Assembly: GCA_032871835.1 (NCBI GenBank)
Contig: CM065299.1
Span: 26,305,074-26,369,073 of the forward strand
Direction: 5' to 3'
DNA length: 64,000 nt
Source: Dipteronia dyeriana
Taxonomy: Eukaryota > Streptophyta > Magnoliopsida > Sapindales > Sapindaceae
Each line of letters begins with the position of its first letter. Position 1 is the first letter of the stretch. This document shows, piece by piece, positions 38,880 to 51,427 of this stretch. Position numbers and translations under genes: made by a program. The notes under the pieces are model-generated. The model saw nothing but the letters and a program-made list of their open reading frames with translations, was not told the origin of the DNA and searched no databases.

Positions 38880-40035
38880 TGAAAGACGCTGATTCAAAAT
38901 TTGGATTCCAGTAATTTTACATGCCGGAAGTTACATGCCAGTTCATAATAAACTTACATGCCAGTTCAAAATGATTTACATGCTTGGAGATGTTAATTTC
39001 ATTATAACTAACAATTCCAGCATTGTTACATGTTACAAGTTCCAAGTTACTTGTTCCAAGTTACATGTCAAGTTGAGGAAGTTCCAAGTTTCAGTTGTAT
39101 TTAAATTTACATATCAGTTTCGATACCCGACGTTGACAATGGTAGAAACGACGATGAAGATTGCAATCATGTATTAACGATGATGTTTTAATTACTTTTT
39201 GTTCTAGCAATATCATTTTGAAATGATATGAGAATTGAATTCCAGTAATGTTACATGTTGGAAGTTACATGTCAGTTGATACTGAAGTTACATGCCAGCG
39301 TATTTAATCACCACATTTGGAAGATTTGTTTCATTCACAATTTCAGTAATGTTACATGCTAGAAGTTACATGCTAGTTGATACTAAAGTTACATGCTAGT
39401 TAAAAATGAATTTACATGCCAGCGTATTTAATCACCACATTTGAAATATTTGTTTCATTCACAATTTCAGTAATGTTACATGCTAGAAGTTACATGTCAG
39501 TTGATACTAAAGTTACATGCTAGTTAAAATGAATTTACATGCCAGCGTATTTAATCATCACATTTGGAAGATTTGTTTCATTCACAATTTCAGTAATGTT
39601 ACATGCTGAAAGTTATATGCCAGTTGATACTGAAGTTATATGCTAGTTAAAAATGAAGTTACATGCCATTCCATTTTTTCACCACATTTGGAAGATTGAT
39701 TTCATTCACAATTCCAATAATGTTACATGCCAATTGATACCGAAGTTACATGCCAATTGATACCGAAGTTACATGCTAGTTAAAAATGAAGTTACATGCC
39801 AGTTCATTTAATCACCACATTTGGAAGATTGATTTCATTCACAATTCCAGTAGTGTTACATACTAGAAGTTACATGCTAGTTGATACTGACGTTACATGC
39901 TAGTTAAAAATGAAGTTACATGTCAGTTCATTTAATTACCACATTTGGAAGATTGATTTCATTCACAATTCCAGTAATGTTTCATGCCAGTTGATACTGA
40001 AGTTACAAGATAGTAAAAAAATGAAGTTACATGCA
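38880..40035 (+). repeat. 125-bp minisatellite, right block
   Basis: About eight units in the same orientation as the left block. The TTACATGCCAG landmark falls at about 39293, 39417, 39540, 39664, 39797 and 39921, a period of 123-133 bp. Each unit holds CACATTTGGAAGATT and three or four TTACATGCTAGTT-type motifs. The two blocks look like one array split by the transposase tail and MITE. Confidence 0.85.
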
Positions 40036-40328
40036 TGCTTATTACATTACATTGAACTAATGAGTCACAATGGGAGAAGAATATGTACAAAATCAATGAG
40101 AATTTTTTTTCTTCACATAATAAGATACTACTATGTGTATATACATTATTACATTGAACTCGTTTAGATTCAGAAGAAGCAATCCTAGAAATGAAAAAAA
40201 TGGAGTAAATCCAACAAGCACATTACATACTTGTATTGTGTAAAAATCCATAAAAGTTATATAAACAAAAAAATGAAACCCGACTACGATTAATGTCATC
40301 AAACTTGTAATTCCCCATAAATCCAATA

Positions 40329-40406
40329 CTAAAACATCTTCTTATCCAATCCACCATTGCCTTTTTTCATCATCGTCACAAATTCACTGTAATCTATTAG
40401 ACTGTC
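40329..40406 (-). pseudogene. Captured last exon of a calcium-dependent protein kinase (fourth EF-hand)
   Basis: Minus strand after a good acceptor (TTTTCAG): a 26-codon exon reading DSLIDYSEFVTMMKKGNGGL, then DKKMF and a stop. This matches the end of CDPKs, where the last EF-hand continues DGRIDYxEFVxMMxKGN. The usual DGR reads DSL. No kinase or upstream EF-hand exon is seen nearby. A lone host-gene exon with its splice acceptor inside a MULE suggests Pack-MULE-type capture. Confidence 0.55.
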
Positions 40407-42613
40407 CTGAAAACCAAAATCAAATACAATTCTAAATTAGTGCACTGTCAAATTGTTTCAAACAAACTTTTCCTACAACTTCAAAGGTTTGATCACTTTA
40501 CTAATGACAATATTACCAGAACCATATGATTTGAGAAGATAAAAAAACATATTTCTTATTTCCTTTTGTCACAACTCTTCGAGAAGGATTATAACATGAC
40601 GAACATTACTTACATGTTTTTAGAAAACAAATTCAATGTACATGTTTTTATAACATGACGAACAATACTTACATATTGAATTGACGACCAACACGTTCCC
40701 CACTCATGCTTGTCACCCGAAGCTTACACCATCCAAAATACATGTCTGTTTTATATATGTGAAGCAAATAAAATTAATATTTATCGAAAACAAGTCTGTG
40801 TACATTATGATGATGATAAGATTTATAAAATTGATTACAAAATGAGAATGGTAGACCATATCACTCATCAATAACATATCTATAATCGATCTGTAGACAA
40901 CAATGAATAAACAATTTTCAGCAAGCATATGATGATAACACTCACAATAAGATCATGGCATTTGACTCAGAGTTGTCTGATTCTCTCTCTCAAGTGTATG
41001 TAAAGTGTATGGTTTTTACATCAATACATGTATTCTTGATTGAAATTGTGCATGGCATTAGTCAATTTAACAATAAAAAATCCATCAAAACAAGGAGAAT
41101 ATGAGTGTCACAAAAATCCCTAATACATGCCATTTGTTACTAGGAATTCAAGAATCAATTTCTCATTATTACTTCTTAACCTAATTATGTGTTGTAGATA
41201 AGAACACATTCAACATGGCAATTGAAATCTGCTCTACAACAATTTAACCCCAGTACATGCTTCAAAGTTAGCTACTCAAAGAAACAAAATATTGGAATTC
41301 ACATATCTTAGAGAAATCAAAATCATCATGCTTATAGAAACTGAAAATTCATTCAAACTTGTTTATAAAATCGAAATCATGTTTAGGACTTCAAGATTAA
41401 GCCTAAACTAACCAAGAAATTAGTTATTTATGTTCAGAAATGAAACTAAAGAATACATAAGAAATAAAATTGAAAACGAGAAAGGAAAAAGGAAGAACTC
41501 GATTGCAACCCTCTCTTATGTACAAATGCTCTTCTTCGGTTGTTGATCCTTTCATCTTTTGTGAGGATCGTGGCCTGTCTTTTATAAAGTTTTCTTCACA
41601 AAACCTAAGCCAATTTTGGGCACTAAAACCGAATCCAAACCATTCAGGAAGTCTTGGTGGACAAGAGTTCAAATAGGAAAGTAAAGATATGACATTCCTA
41701 ACTACACACGAAATACAACCCAACCCCATTGTTCACACAATTTGAGGATCCTCCACCTTTTCGAAAAAAAAAATATGTTTTGAAAAGCCTTATGTCTTAG
41801 CTTTCCAACCATATATGACCCAAAAATTACAAAATTCGAGAATGCTCCTGTTTCTTCATAATCTAGTAACACGTACAAACTGCCATGTTTGCACTTGGGC
41901 TCACTTTGCTTGAAATTCTGTACCAATTGGCTCATTGAAAAAATCTAAAAAATTCACACACTTAAATTCAAGATGTTAGCTTTCATCTCCAACTGGCCTC
42001 ATGCTTAAACTCATATGAGAAGTGCATTTTTCACCGGTTGACATTAAACTGCTCCATTAACAGTTATTGCCTTCCAGAAAATCTCCAAAAGTGAAACATT
42101 ATTGCCCCCTTGTTTCTCATTTGCTCTTATAAACTATACAAACCCTAAATGATATTAAAAACACAATAAAATGCTGAATAACATAACAAGAATCCAAGAT
42201 TAGAGTATAAAAATTTGTCAAAATATGATCACATTACTGTATATCACAAACAGATTTACAATTTTGCTAACAACGTCTAACCTTTAGATAGATTTTGAGA
42301 TTGTGTTGACAAAGAGCAGTGACTACGACGATGACCGACTGGGAGAGAGGTGCAAGCGACGTTGACCGACGACGTGAGTGGTGCAACGATCTCTTCTCTT
42401 CCTTTCTTTCTCTTTCTCTTTTTTTAATTGATTTTACTGTAACCCTAACAAAAGACAACAGATTGCTAACTCGTTTTCACACCTTTTTTTTTAATTTCAA
42501 ATTTAAGGGCATTTATATCCAAAAGTGGTAAAAAAAGATGAAAACAATAAAAAATAAATTTGTGGCTAAAACAATAAACTGATAATTTTTTTGGCTCATT
42601 ATGAATTCACCCA

Positions 42614-44744
42614 TATATATATATATATATATATATATAAATTAACCAATAGTATTGTCACACGCGGCTGTAAGGTCCTCGGCTTTTTGATTGGTTTGTT
42701 TCGAATGCAAACCACATTTGGGGATTATCATGGAAGGGTAGTTTAGGTGATTCTTGTTCATGACCAAACTCAAGCTTCAAAGGTATACTCACTTGACTTT
42801 AACTCTTTGAAGAGATTTAGTTGCACATACACACTTACATGCATTTGTATTAACATACACTTATTCCTTGTTTCTCATTGTTCATGTGTGCATTCCTTCA
42901 CAATCACACTTCCACTTCATGTGTGTTTTTTTGTTATTGCATTTATGTTTCCATGATCATGCATTGCTTTTAATCATATGATTACTTGTTGTGTGCATTG
43001 AGTTAGATTTGGTTTGGTTATTTTGAGTAATGTGTCTAGTTTCGAAAGAATGATTTTTAATGATTTAAGTGTTTTTAAAAACTAACCTTTGTATGGTCTT
43101 GTTACCATAACATTTTATACATTACTTCAAAATGAGTTTTGAAAATTTCTATACAAACTAGACACCCATACGTTTCTAACGGTATATTATTCGTAATATT
43201 TCATGACCATTTGGATTGGTTTTGAAATCTCCTAAGTGACCATAAAAATAGGGCATCTCTGTTGTTGTCCGTTTCTGACCTTTGGTCACTCATTTGACCA
43301 TAACTTTTTCTACAGTGATCCAAATCACATTTTTTTAATTGGAGTACAAATTACACTTCCATACCTTTCCAACGGTATATTATACGAAAGGTTTCAAAGT
43401 ATTTTGTTCATGTTTTGATCCGCTTGAATGTCAAGCTGGTGTGTTGAGAGTGGAATTTGAGCTAGCCTCGAGTGAAAATGGCCCCAAAAATCTTGGCAGC
43501 AATTTTTGCTTCCAAACATTTCACCCCCTCCATGTGAGAAGATGGCCTCTAAAAACTTGGTAGCAATTTTCGCTTCCAAATTTTTTGCCCCCTCCTGTTG
43601 CGATACCTGTAGCGAAAAACCTGATTTAGGCAAAAACGTCTTTTCCTATGTAACTCATTTTACATCTTTTATTTATCGTCTTCTTTCCAAATCAGACATA
43701 GAGCTCTGAAATTAAATCATCAAGAGAGAGAAATTGACTCCTAGAGAGAGAGAGCTCCAAGAACACTTTTTTACTCAACCAAACTCCCATTCTTGCACAT
43801 CTAGCATCATTCTTCATCTTCCAAGCATGGGTCTTCATATGTTTCTTGACTATGTATCTTTTACATGTTCTAGATTGCTTCTTTTCATTCTTATAACATG
43901 TATGCCTAGGTTTAGCTTTTATTGCAAATTAAATGCATGCTCTTATGTTTAAAAGCTCTTATGACATGCTTGTGATGTTGGTTGTTGGTTGAGAATATTA
44001 GCTAACAATTAGGATGATTCTACCCTTCTAGCTAAATCTTTATGCTTTGCATTTAGATATTGTTTAGGTCTATTTGATTGCATTTGTTAATTACATTGAT
44101 CGTTCCTAGCCATGTTCATGACAATTTTTGTTGATTGACTTATATTTGATAACTAGATATTAGTCTCTCATAGCTATATCTAGTTATGTCTTCTTGCACT
44201 TGCATTTAGACATTGATATCTAGAAATTACATTTATTGACATTTTTGAATTTCTAGATAAGGATCTAGTATAGCCTAATACTACTTGCATGTTTGAATAT
44301 TTCATCATATTCACTTAGGTTGTTTGTGACTCTTCATCAAGGTTAAGTCTTATGACTAATTGGTTAGTGTACAAACATGTTGATCAAGAATCAATATTAT
44401 GACCTTCTGAGTAGAGTGAAATGGTTAGTAATTTGAGGGTATGAAGGGAAGTCAACCTAGGATGTAAACTTTTACTCAATAATGGATTTGAGGATCGGAT
44501 GTGTGGCGCATATATAAGCCCGTGATTTTTTCCATTTGAAGGGTTTCCACGTATAGATCAAGTGTTCATTTTATTTTCCGCACTTTATACTTGATGTTGT
44601 ATGTTTGTTTTATTGGGTGAATTTGAATATTGACTAATCAATAAAAATTGGTAATTGACTTGATTAAAACCAATTCAGCCCCCCCTTTCTCTAGGTATAT
44701 AGACACATGTTTTAAGGGATTTTTCAGTGGCAATTTGTTTGAAA
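42614..44744. other. Non-coding insertion, probably LTR-derived, borders unresolved
   Basis: After a TA microsatellite (42614-42640) come about 2 kb without a gene. Repeated phrases such as CCATACGTTTCTAACGGTATATTAT (43170) and CCATACCTTTCCAACGGTATATTAT (43360), and CATAACTTTTTCTACAGTG, are of a kind common in plant LTRs. So is the run of Cs in CAATTCAGCCCCCCC at about 44670. I found no matching ends or target duplication. Confidence 0.35.
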
Positions 44745-44954
44745 AAAAAACCCCAGACGAAACTGAAATCGTCCCGAAACCGAACCGAACCGAACCGTTT
44801 GGTTTCGCTAACCGAAACCGAACCGTAACTGTCAAACCGGCGGTTACGTAACCGTCAAACTCTGGTTACGGTTAGGCCATTCCACGAAACCGGAACTGAC
44901 GGTTCAAACCTGAAACCGAACCAGAACCGAACCGTGGACACCTCTACTTGCAAC

Positions 44955-47631
44955 TCTTGTCTTAATGTTGTTTGCTTGCAGATAAAACTAAAAAAAAAAT
45001 ATAATTGTAAATTGAAATTAACAAATAGTAATGGATAATATTAAATAAAATGAAGTGTTTTTATAAATTTTATTTTTAAAAATGAGGTGTTTTAGATTTT
45101 TTTTTTAAATTTAAATTTTTAGAATAAAGTGTTTTCTTTTCCTTAAAAAAAGAATGGAATATTTTTAGAAAAGAAGTTTAAATAGAAAAAAATGAATTGT
45201 AAAAAAAAAACTCTATTTCATTTTATTTTATTTTTACATTACAAAAACACCCATAAACAAAATTACAATTAAGGAATATAAAATTCATTTAAATAAATTA
45301 AAAAAAATTCTATATCCTATTAACACAGCTATTGTTCTATAAAAACAAACACTAATTTAAAATTATTTTTGAAATAATTATTGAGGATATTATAATTGCT
45401 ATTGAATTATTGTAAAATCTTTTTAAGAAGCTAGTTAGAGCGTCACTATTTAAAGAAGATATTTGTTAAAGTCAACGAGCCATATCAACATATTTGGCTC
45501 CGATAGCCTCTTCAAATAAGATTTTATTTTTCTCTCTTTAATATTGAAGATCAACTTCTCTATCTTCAATTATTATTATATTATATTTTTATATCAAGTC
45601 ATCATTAATATTTAACATTTATATCATTTTTAATTTTTTTAATTAAATTAAATTAATATAAATAAATTTTAATTTATAAATTTTATCATCATAAAAATTA
45701 TACCATTAAAAATGTCTCATCTTGATTTTTAAAATGTGACTAATATTGAATATTTAATAATAACATATTAATAATTTGGAAAAGTCATTGAAATGGTTTT
45801 TATATCCATCTAAAAATAATACTAATTTTATAAACCAGTGCATTTTAAAAATTATTATTTATAACTTAAAAAATTGGAAGGTAATTAGATTGTTGGAGGA
45901 CAGAGAGAAATTTGAGTGTTTTAATCAACTTGAATAAACAAATAGATAATTAAAAAGTGGAAATAGAAGAAAGTTACCGAATGCAGCATGCCGGGACCCA
46001 AGTCAAACCATATGTAATTTTTTTTTTTCACCATTTGCAGCATTAAATATTTTCGAAAGTAGAAAAGGAAGTTTACAGGGTTTGGTGATGGTGTCATGGC
46101 AGCAAAAGGAGGAAGGTTATAGGGTTTTGGTAATAGTGTAATGGCAATATGGCAGAAAAAGGAGGCCACTGGTGAGTAGTAAATATGGCCTCGGTTCTCA
46201 CCTTGCAAATTGCAACAGATGCTGCCCTGATAAAAAAAAAGAAACAGATGTTTCCTTATCTTTATCAATGAACTGCTCAACTTGGAAAAAAAAAATCAAT
46301 AAATTTGAGTTAGGCTCCGAATTTCAAATTAAATTCTGGGATTACAAGATATTTTGTATGTCAAACTGAAACATGTTAATTAGCCTCAGGGACGCAGCTC
46401 GTAGATGGACGGACAAGGAATTTGGGGTATAAAGCGTTAAAAAAAAACTGAAATGTGTTAAATCGCTAATCGTTACACAATCCGAACAATCCTATGACAA
46501 TCAAGTTCTTTTAACAAATATTGTTTATAAATCTAGTTCATGCAAGTGTTTAGCAGGTGGATAACTTATATAGATGATACATTAATCTTTGTAAGATTAG
46601 TTTTGGTATTTTTTTTTTTGTGTAGAAATGAATCAAATGATTAGTTTTGGTAATTAATGGGTGCTTAAAGTAAACCTTTTATTTTAAATTTTCAATGATG
46701 ATGGGTTTATTCATGAATGTTAATACTGACACCCTTTTAATAATAGAATGTGTGTCTATAATAATGATTTGATTTTCAAATTTTAGATATGGATGTACTT
46801 ATATAATGAGTGTATAAATTATATTTATGAGGTACAATATTGATATCCTAACTTAAAAAAAAATCTTTAGATAATATAATTTGTATGTCAACCAGTGATA
46901 CTAGGATACATTTATCTACATTTTGCAATTGAAACAAATATATATTAATATGAATTGACATACTAGTTGAATTTGGTCCGGCACTAAACCAAATGGTCTT
47001 ATTATACCGTACTCTATATATATATATATTTTAAATAATATACCGTACTAATTGGTCACAAAAAATTGGTCACCATAATGGAACAAAATATTCATAATTG
47101 TGCAATTATGTGATAAAATTTTGATATGGACAACCCTGCAAATCATCAAAAAATAAAAAACCAAACAAATTGCAAAATCTTAACGCTGTCAAGAGAAACG
47201 ATCAAAATGTGGGTTGATTTGATAATTTTGCTTGAGGTGTTTGATATGTTCAATATGTGGTGTCTTAGTGAGTTAGTGATAAGAATGTGTTTGGGATTAA
47301 AGGGCTAAAAAGAAGTAGAAGGTATTATAGTCCATTGTTAGTCAAGTATGAAAATAATAATAATACTAATAATAATAATAAAAAATTAATAACAATAATA
47401 AGCTGTTCAAAAAATTTACCATTTACTGGTATTTAAAACATAAAAATATTATTTAAATTAATTACTAATTAAAAGAAATTACTAAGTATTGATGTGATTT
47501 TAAAAAGTAATGGTACAATACATAAATTATTTACTGAAAATTATTAAATGAGATGTAATTAAAATATCATCTTATAATTTATATGATAGTTACAACTCAT
47601 ATGCCAATATAAATAATTTAATGGTTTATGA
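44955..47631. other. AT-rich intergenic DNA
   Basis: No gene is supported. An imperfect direct repeat at about 46075-46160 (GGGTTTGGTGATGGTGTCATGGCAG, then GGGTTTTGGTAATAGTGTAATGGCA) is the only structure I noticed. The 119-codon minus-strand frame at 45921-46280 covers this repeat and is low-complexity. Confidence 0.5.
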
Positions 47632-48369
47632 TTATTTTCTAGAGGAAATATCCTTTTTAGTCTAAAATTAAGGTGTTGTATTGTTTTTACCTAACATTAA
47701 TAAATTTATTGTTTTTACCTAATCTTTGGTTGTGAAGACTGAAATATCCCTCATTTATTCATTAATTATTTAATTACTTATTTATTCGTATTTTCTTTAT
47801 CTTCTCTCTCTTCTACATCTCACGCCTTCTACTTTTCATGCCATACTGCTCTCTCTTCTACATGTTTGTCTGAAAAATTATCTTCTCTCTTCTACTGTCT
47901 CTTCTCTCTTCTACTGTCATAGATACCAATGTCCCATTTTTTAGTTTGAAATTTTGACTCTCGCTCTCTCTCTCTTCAATTTCCATAGGTGCTATCTCTC
48001 ACACCATAGTCATTTTTTTTCTGAAATTTTGTCTCTCTCTCTCTTCAGTTTCCGCCTCATCTCTCTCTCTTCATTTTTTTTTAAGTTATCATCTGTTTTA
48101 TTTGTTGTTGAAACTACTGCCATTGTTGAAATTTCTGCAAAGGCATTTGTTATATCTTTATAATTCATTACAAAGCCATACATACATCATATAGATTCAA
48201 TTCGAAATTTAGGGATTGAGTTTTGTATTTCAAGGATTTTGGGTGAGGTTGTTATGATGAATCGAGATTCTCAAGGCCCTTCTTCTAGAGGTATGTATTA
48301 GAAACCTTATTTTTTTTGTTTTATATGCAGATTACAATGAATAAAGGTTGAATGAGATAGTTAACTTTG

Positions 48370-48785
48370 ATGTGTTTTATTGTTAAACCGTGGTGTGTTT
48401 AATTGATTAACCGCGGTGTGTTTAATTGAAATCGCTTGGTGTGTTTAATTTATTATCCCTAGTGTGTTTAATTTATTACCGTAGTGTATTTAATTGATTT
48501 TCCCTTGTGTGTTTAATTTATTTTTTATGGTTTGTTGGATGTGGTGTTCCATTATATTTTTAATGTCGTTTCTATAGTGCGTTTAATTGGTTTGTCATGT
48601 TTGTCATGGTGTGTTTAATTGGTTTGTCATGGTGTGTTTAATGTGTTATGCCCTAATGTGTTTAATTTAGTGTGCCATGGTATGTGTAATTGGTTTGTTT
48701 AATGTGGTATGGCCTGGTGTGTTTAAACTGGTCTGCCCTTGTGTGTTTAATTGGGTTATCATGATGTGTTTAATAGGTTGCATCT
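48370..48785 (+). repeat. GTGTGTTTAATT array in the first intron of the transposase gene
   Basis: Well over ten diverged copies of GTGTGTTTAATT, spaced about 18-40 bases, lie between the inferred donor at 48291 and acceptor at 48852. The gene-sense reading is GGTGTGTTTAATTG. Confidence 0.85.
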
Positions 48786-50325
48786 TGTATAATTTGTGAC
48801 TTGTTTAATAAATTGTATTCTAAATGTGAGATTTTGATTAGTTGAAATACAGGTATGGACCCAACGAAATTGATAATCACTTATGGTGGCAAATGGGTGG
48901 AGAACTTTTATGAGGGTGGTGAAACAGAGTTTGTGAAAGTTTGTAGGAATTTGACATACAGTGAGCTGTCCAGGGTTGTACAAGGCGTTACGAATGTTGA
49001 CTTAACAAGGTTTAATATTAAGTTAAGAACTTTGGTTGATACCGGGGTTAGGCTTAGGCCAACTCGACCGAAAATCAAAGATGATAGCGATGTGGAAATG
49101 TTGTTGTGCAATGGTGGACATGTTCCGGAGGTATATGTTAGTGTTGTTGAGAAAGTTAGTGTACAACCCGATCATTTGGGTGTTCCTACAGTTCAACCAA
49201 TTTATCAAAGTTTTGTACAATAATTGACGGCACAGTTTTAATCCGGCGGTGGAAGCAACAACGTCTTGGGTTCTATACCAACAACTGATCATGTTTTTCA
49301 AACCAAAACTGGAAACCCTGTTATTTTTTAGGACCTAACAATTAACGAAATTTTCTCCGAACCTTATAACGAGGATGAGAGTTCGATCCCATAGTACAAT
49401 TCCCACAGTGAGTATGGATTAGAGGATTTTAATGAAGATTACATTGGTGATGGTGGAAGCCGTGAGGGTGTGAATGATGAGGTAACATATCATCATGGAA
49501 TAAGTTCGGATTCAACTGATGGTGGTCGCAGGGGTTTGTTCCACCGGTTTTTACTGGTCTAAGTCGAGATATATTTGAAGATGGTGGCATTAATGTTGGT
49601 GATAGATCCGGAACTCCAGTCTCCTAACCTTGGATTATTCCAGGAGTTTTAAACTATAGTTTCAAACTAGTTAGAACAAAGGAATCTAGTTCCTGTAACC
49701 GTTTATCCAAAGGTGGATGTTCGAAAGAAAAAAAAGCTTTGAAGCGAGCTTTGCAGGGTTACGCACTAAAGGAGTATTTTGAAATCCGTGTTACAAGGTC
49801 ATGCACTGATAGATATGAAGTTGGTTGTAAGGATCCCGAGTGTAAATTTCAATTCCATGCGGTTAAGATGAAAGGTGGGAATTATTGGACAGTTCAAAAA
49901 TTTGAGGAAGACTATAATTGTACAATTGATGACTTGCACAAACGTCATCGACAAGCAATCGCATGGCTTATTGGTGAAATACTGTCATCGAAACTTGCAG
50001 TTAGTGGTCGATCTCTGAAACCAAAAGAAATCATGGCTGATATGCAAGTGGAACACAGACTTAGTTTGCTGTATACAAAGGCATTGAGGGCAAAATGACT
50101 TACTGAACAAAATGTTTTTGGTTCTCCTGATTTTTCATATCAGTTGTTGCCTGCATACTGCCACAAAATGAAACGCGCCAATCAAGGTATTGTAGCAACA
50201 ATAAAGATGGACACTGATAAAAAAATTGAATATTGTTTATTGCTTTCAGTGCTTCACTTGTCGGGTTTCAGACGGCCATACATTCTGCAATTTGCATTAA
50301 TACAACTCATTTGAAGGGTAGGTTT

Positions 50326-50403
50326 GGCGGTGTCATGTTTGTTGCAGCGTGCCAAGATGTAAACAATCAAGTTGGGCGGTGTCATGTTTGTTGCAGCGTG
50401 CCA
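50326..50403 (+). repeat. 29-bp direct repeat at the transposase break point
   Basis: The 29 bases starting GGCGGTGTCATGTTTG (50326-50354) recur exactly at 50375-50403, 49 bases on. The second copy leads straight into the AATTAAACACACC array, so the repeat marks the junction where the transposase was lost. Confidence 0.9.
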
Positions 50404-50408
50404 GTACC

Positions 50409-50622
50409 CTAAAAATTAAACACACCAGTTGTCACGAATTAAACATGCTGGTGCTATTCAACAATGAAACACACCAGTGTTCTAAAAATTAAATACACCA
50501 GTTGTCAAGAATTAAACACACTGGTGCTATTTAACAATTAAACACACCAGTGTCCTAAAAATTAAACACACAAGTTGTCACGAATTAAACACACCGGTGC
50601 TATTCAACAATTAAACACACTG
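50409..50622 (-). repeat. AATTAAACACACC array, middle block
   Basis: Repeated AATTAAACACACCAGT with phrases such as GTTGTCACGAATTAAACA. It is the reverse complement of the unit in the transposase intron. A few more copies follow the hAT MITE at 51220-51275, so the MITE entered this array. Confidence 0.85.
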
Positions 50623-50624
50623 CT

Positions 50625-51206
50625 TAGGGATGGCAGTGGGTCAGGTTCGTGTGGGTTATGTAAAATCCAAACCCTCACCCGTGAAAATTTTCCTCACCCA
50701 TGTCCGCCCTTGAACCCGCGTAGGTAAGTGGGTTCACGGGCGGTTTTGAATTCGCGGGTTATGGCTGCACCCATACCCTCACCCGCGGACCCGTGAAGCA
50801 ATGTGGGTTCAAGGGTGGATGCTTCACCCGCGGGATACCCACGAACCCGCAATTTGTCATTTGTAAATTTCCACAATTTCCACATATAATCACTTATTGG
50901 ATACTTAAATGAATTAAATTTCCATTTCTAATTCCTTACTTGATACATTACAAAACAATAATAACCATAAAAATAAAACGACAAAAAATAATTTAAATGT
51001 CTATATATGTTTATATATAAGTATTTTATTTATGCGGGTTCACGGGTTCAACCCACGGGTTTGTTTTTTCAACCCATACCCGCCCACGAACCCACCAGGT
51101 TTTTCATTAAACAGGTTCGCGGGTCGTAAATTCACCATCCACACCAGACCCTACAGGGTCGAGTTTGAGCGGGTGCCCACGGGTGCGGGTCAAATTGTCA
51201 TCCTTA
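50625..51206. mobile_element. hAT-type MITE with CCCGCGG-rich interior, 582 bp
   Basis: Starts TAGGGATGGCAGTGGGTC, ends with the complement of TAAGGATGACAATTTGACCC, and is flanked by a perfect 8-bp duplication ACACTGCT (50617-50624, 51207-51214). The interior is rich in ACCCGCGG/GCGGGTT repeats and has no gene. Confidence 0.9.
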
Positions 51207-51427
51207 ACACTGCTGCAATTGAACAATTAAACACACCCGTGGTATTGGAAAATTAAACACACCAGTGGTAAGAAATGAAACACATTGGTGACACAAAATT
51301 TATACTTGAACATATCCATAACACATCAGTATTTCGTTGAGACTCCATAACATTAATGTACAAAATTAAAGACATAATTATTTTGATTTATAAAAAAACA
51401 TCCAAACAAAATAAATCCACTTGTACT

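Larger units (their letters stand above)
36916..42613. mobile_element. Mutator-like element (MULE-2), 5.7 kb, with minisatellite and captured exon
   Basis: The left end (36916, AGAGGAAATTGCAAGAAATG, then AGTTTATTGTTTTTAGCC) pairs imperfectly over about 100 bases with the complement of the right end (TGGGTGAATTC..., then AGTTTATTGTTTTAGCC). The start resembles that of the MULE at 47641. It entered an AT microsatellite: the 9 bases on each side read TATATATAT, which fits a 9-bp duplication but is weak evidence there. Inside are a 125-bp minisatellite, a transposase tail, a hAT MITE and an exon like that of a CDPK. Confidence 0.7.
36684..44946. mobile_element. hAT-type element with AACCGAACCG-rich ends, opened by later insertions
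   Basis: The left end TAGATGTGTCCGCGGTTC matches the complement of the right end (TAGAGGTGTCCACGGTTC). The flanks GTTGCAAC (36676-36683) and CTTGCAAC (44947-44954) are an 8-bp duplication with one mismatch. Both ends, about 230 and 200 bp, are rich in CCGAAACCG-type repeats. The element was probably about 0.4-0.5 kb before a MULE (36916-42613) and other DNA (42614-about 44740) entered it. Confidence 0.8.
48254..50403 (+). pseudogene. MULE transposase, truncated and mutated
   Basis: Exon 1 (48254-48290) reads MMNRDSQGPSSR, then a GTATGT donor. Exon 2 resumes at 48853 in phase: MDPTKLIITYGGKWVENF ... TRFNIKLRTLVDTGVRLRPT ... CNGGHVPEVYVSVVE. An acidic linker with stops follows, then the MuDR domain (49739-50098; ALKEYFEIRVTRSCTDRYEV, KFEEDYNCTIDDLHKRHRQA). 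The start of the DDE core follows (FSYQLLPAYCHKMKRANQG, AICINTTHLKGRFGGVMFVA). The first catalytic Asp of the family's DGTHLKG motif reads Asn, as NTTHLKG. The gene breaks off at a 29-bp direct repeat; the remaining core, SWIM and knuckle parts are absent. Confidence 0.85.

Noticed and set aside
37660..40035. Regular repeats considered as a CRISPR-like array
   Set aside because: Repeat units are long, diverged and themselves repeated, with no unique spacers; plant nuclear DNA. It is a minisatellite.
42614..44744. A complete LTR retrotransposon
   Set aside because: LTR-like phrases only; no termini, target duplication or polyprotein, so no bounded element is claimed.
45921..46280. 119-codon minus-strand open frame
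   Set aside because: Low complexity, covers an imperfect direct repeat, no start context or splice support.
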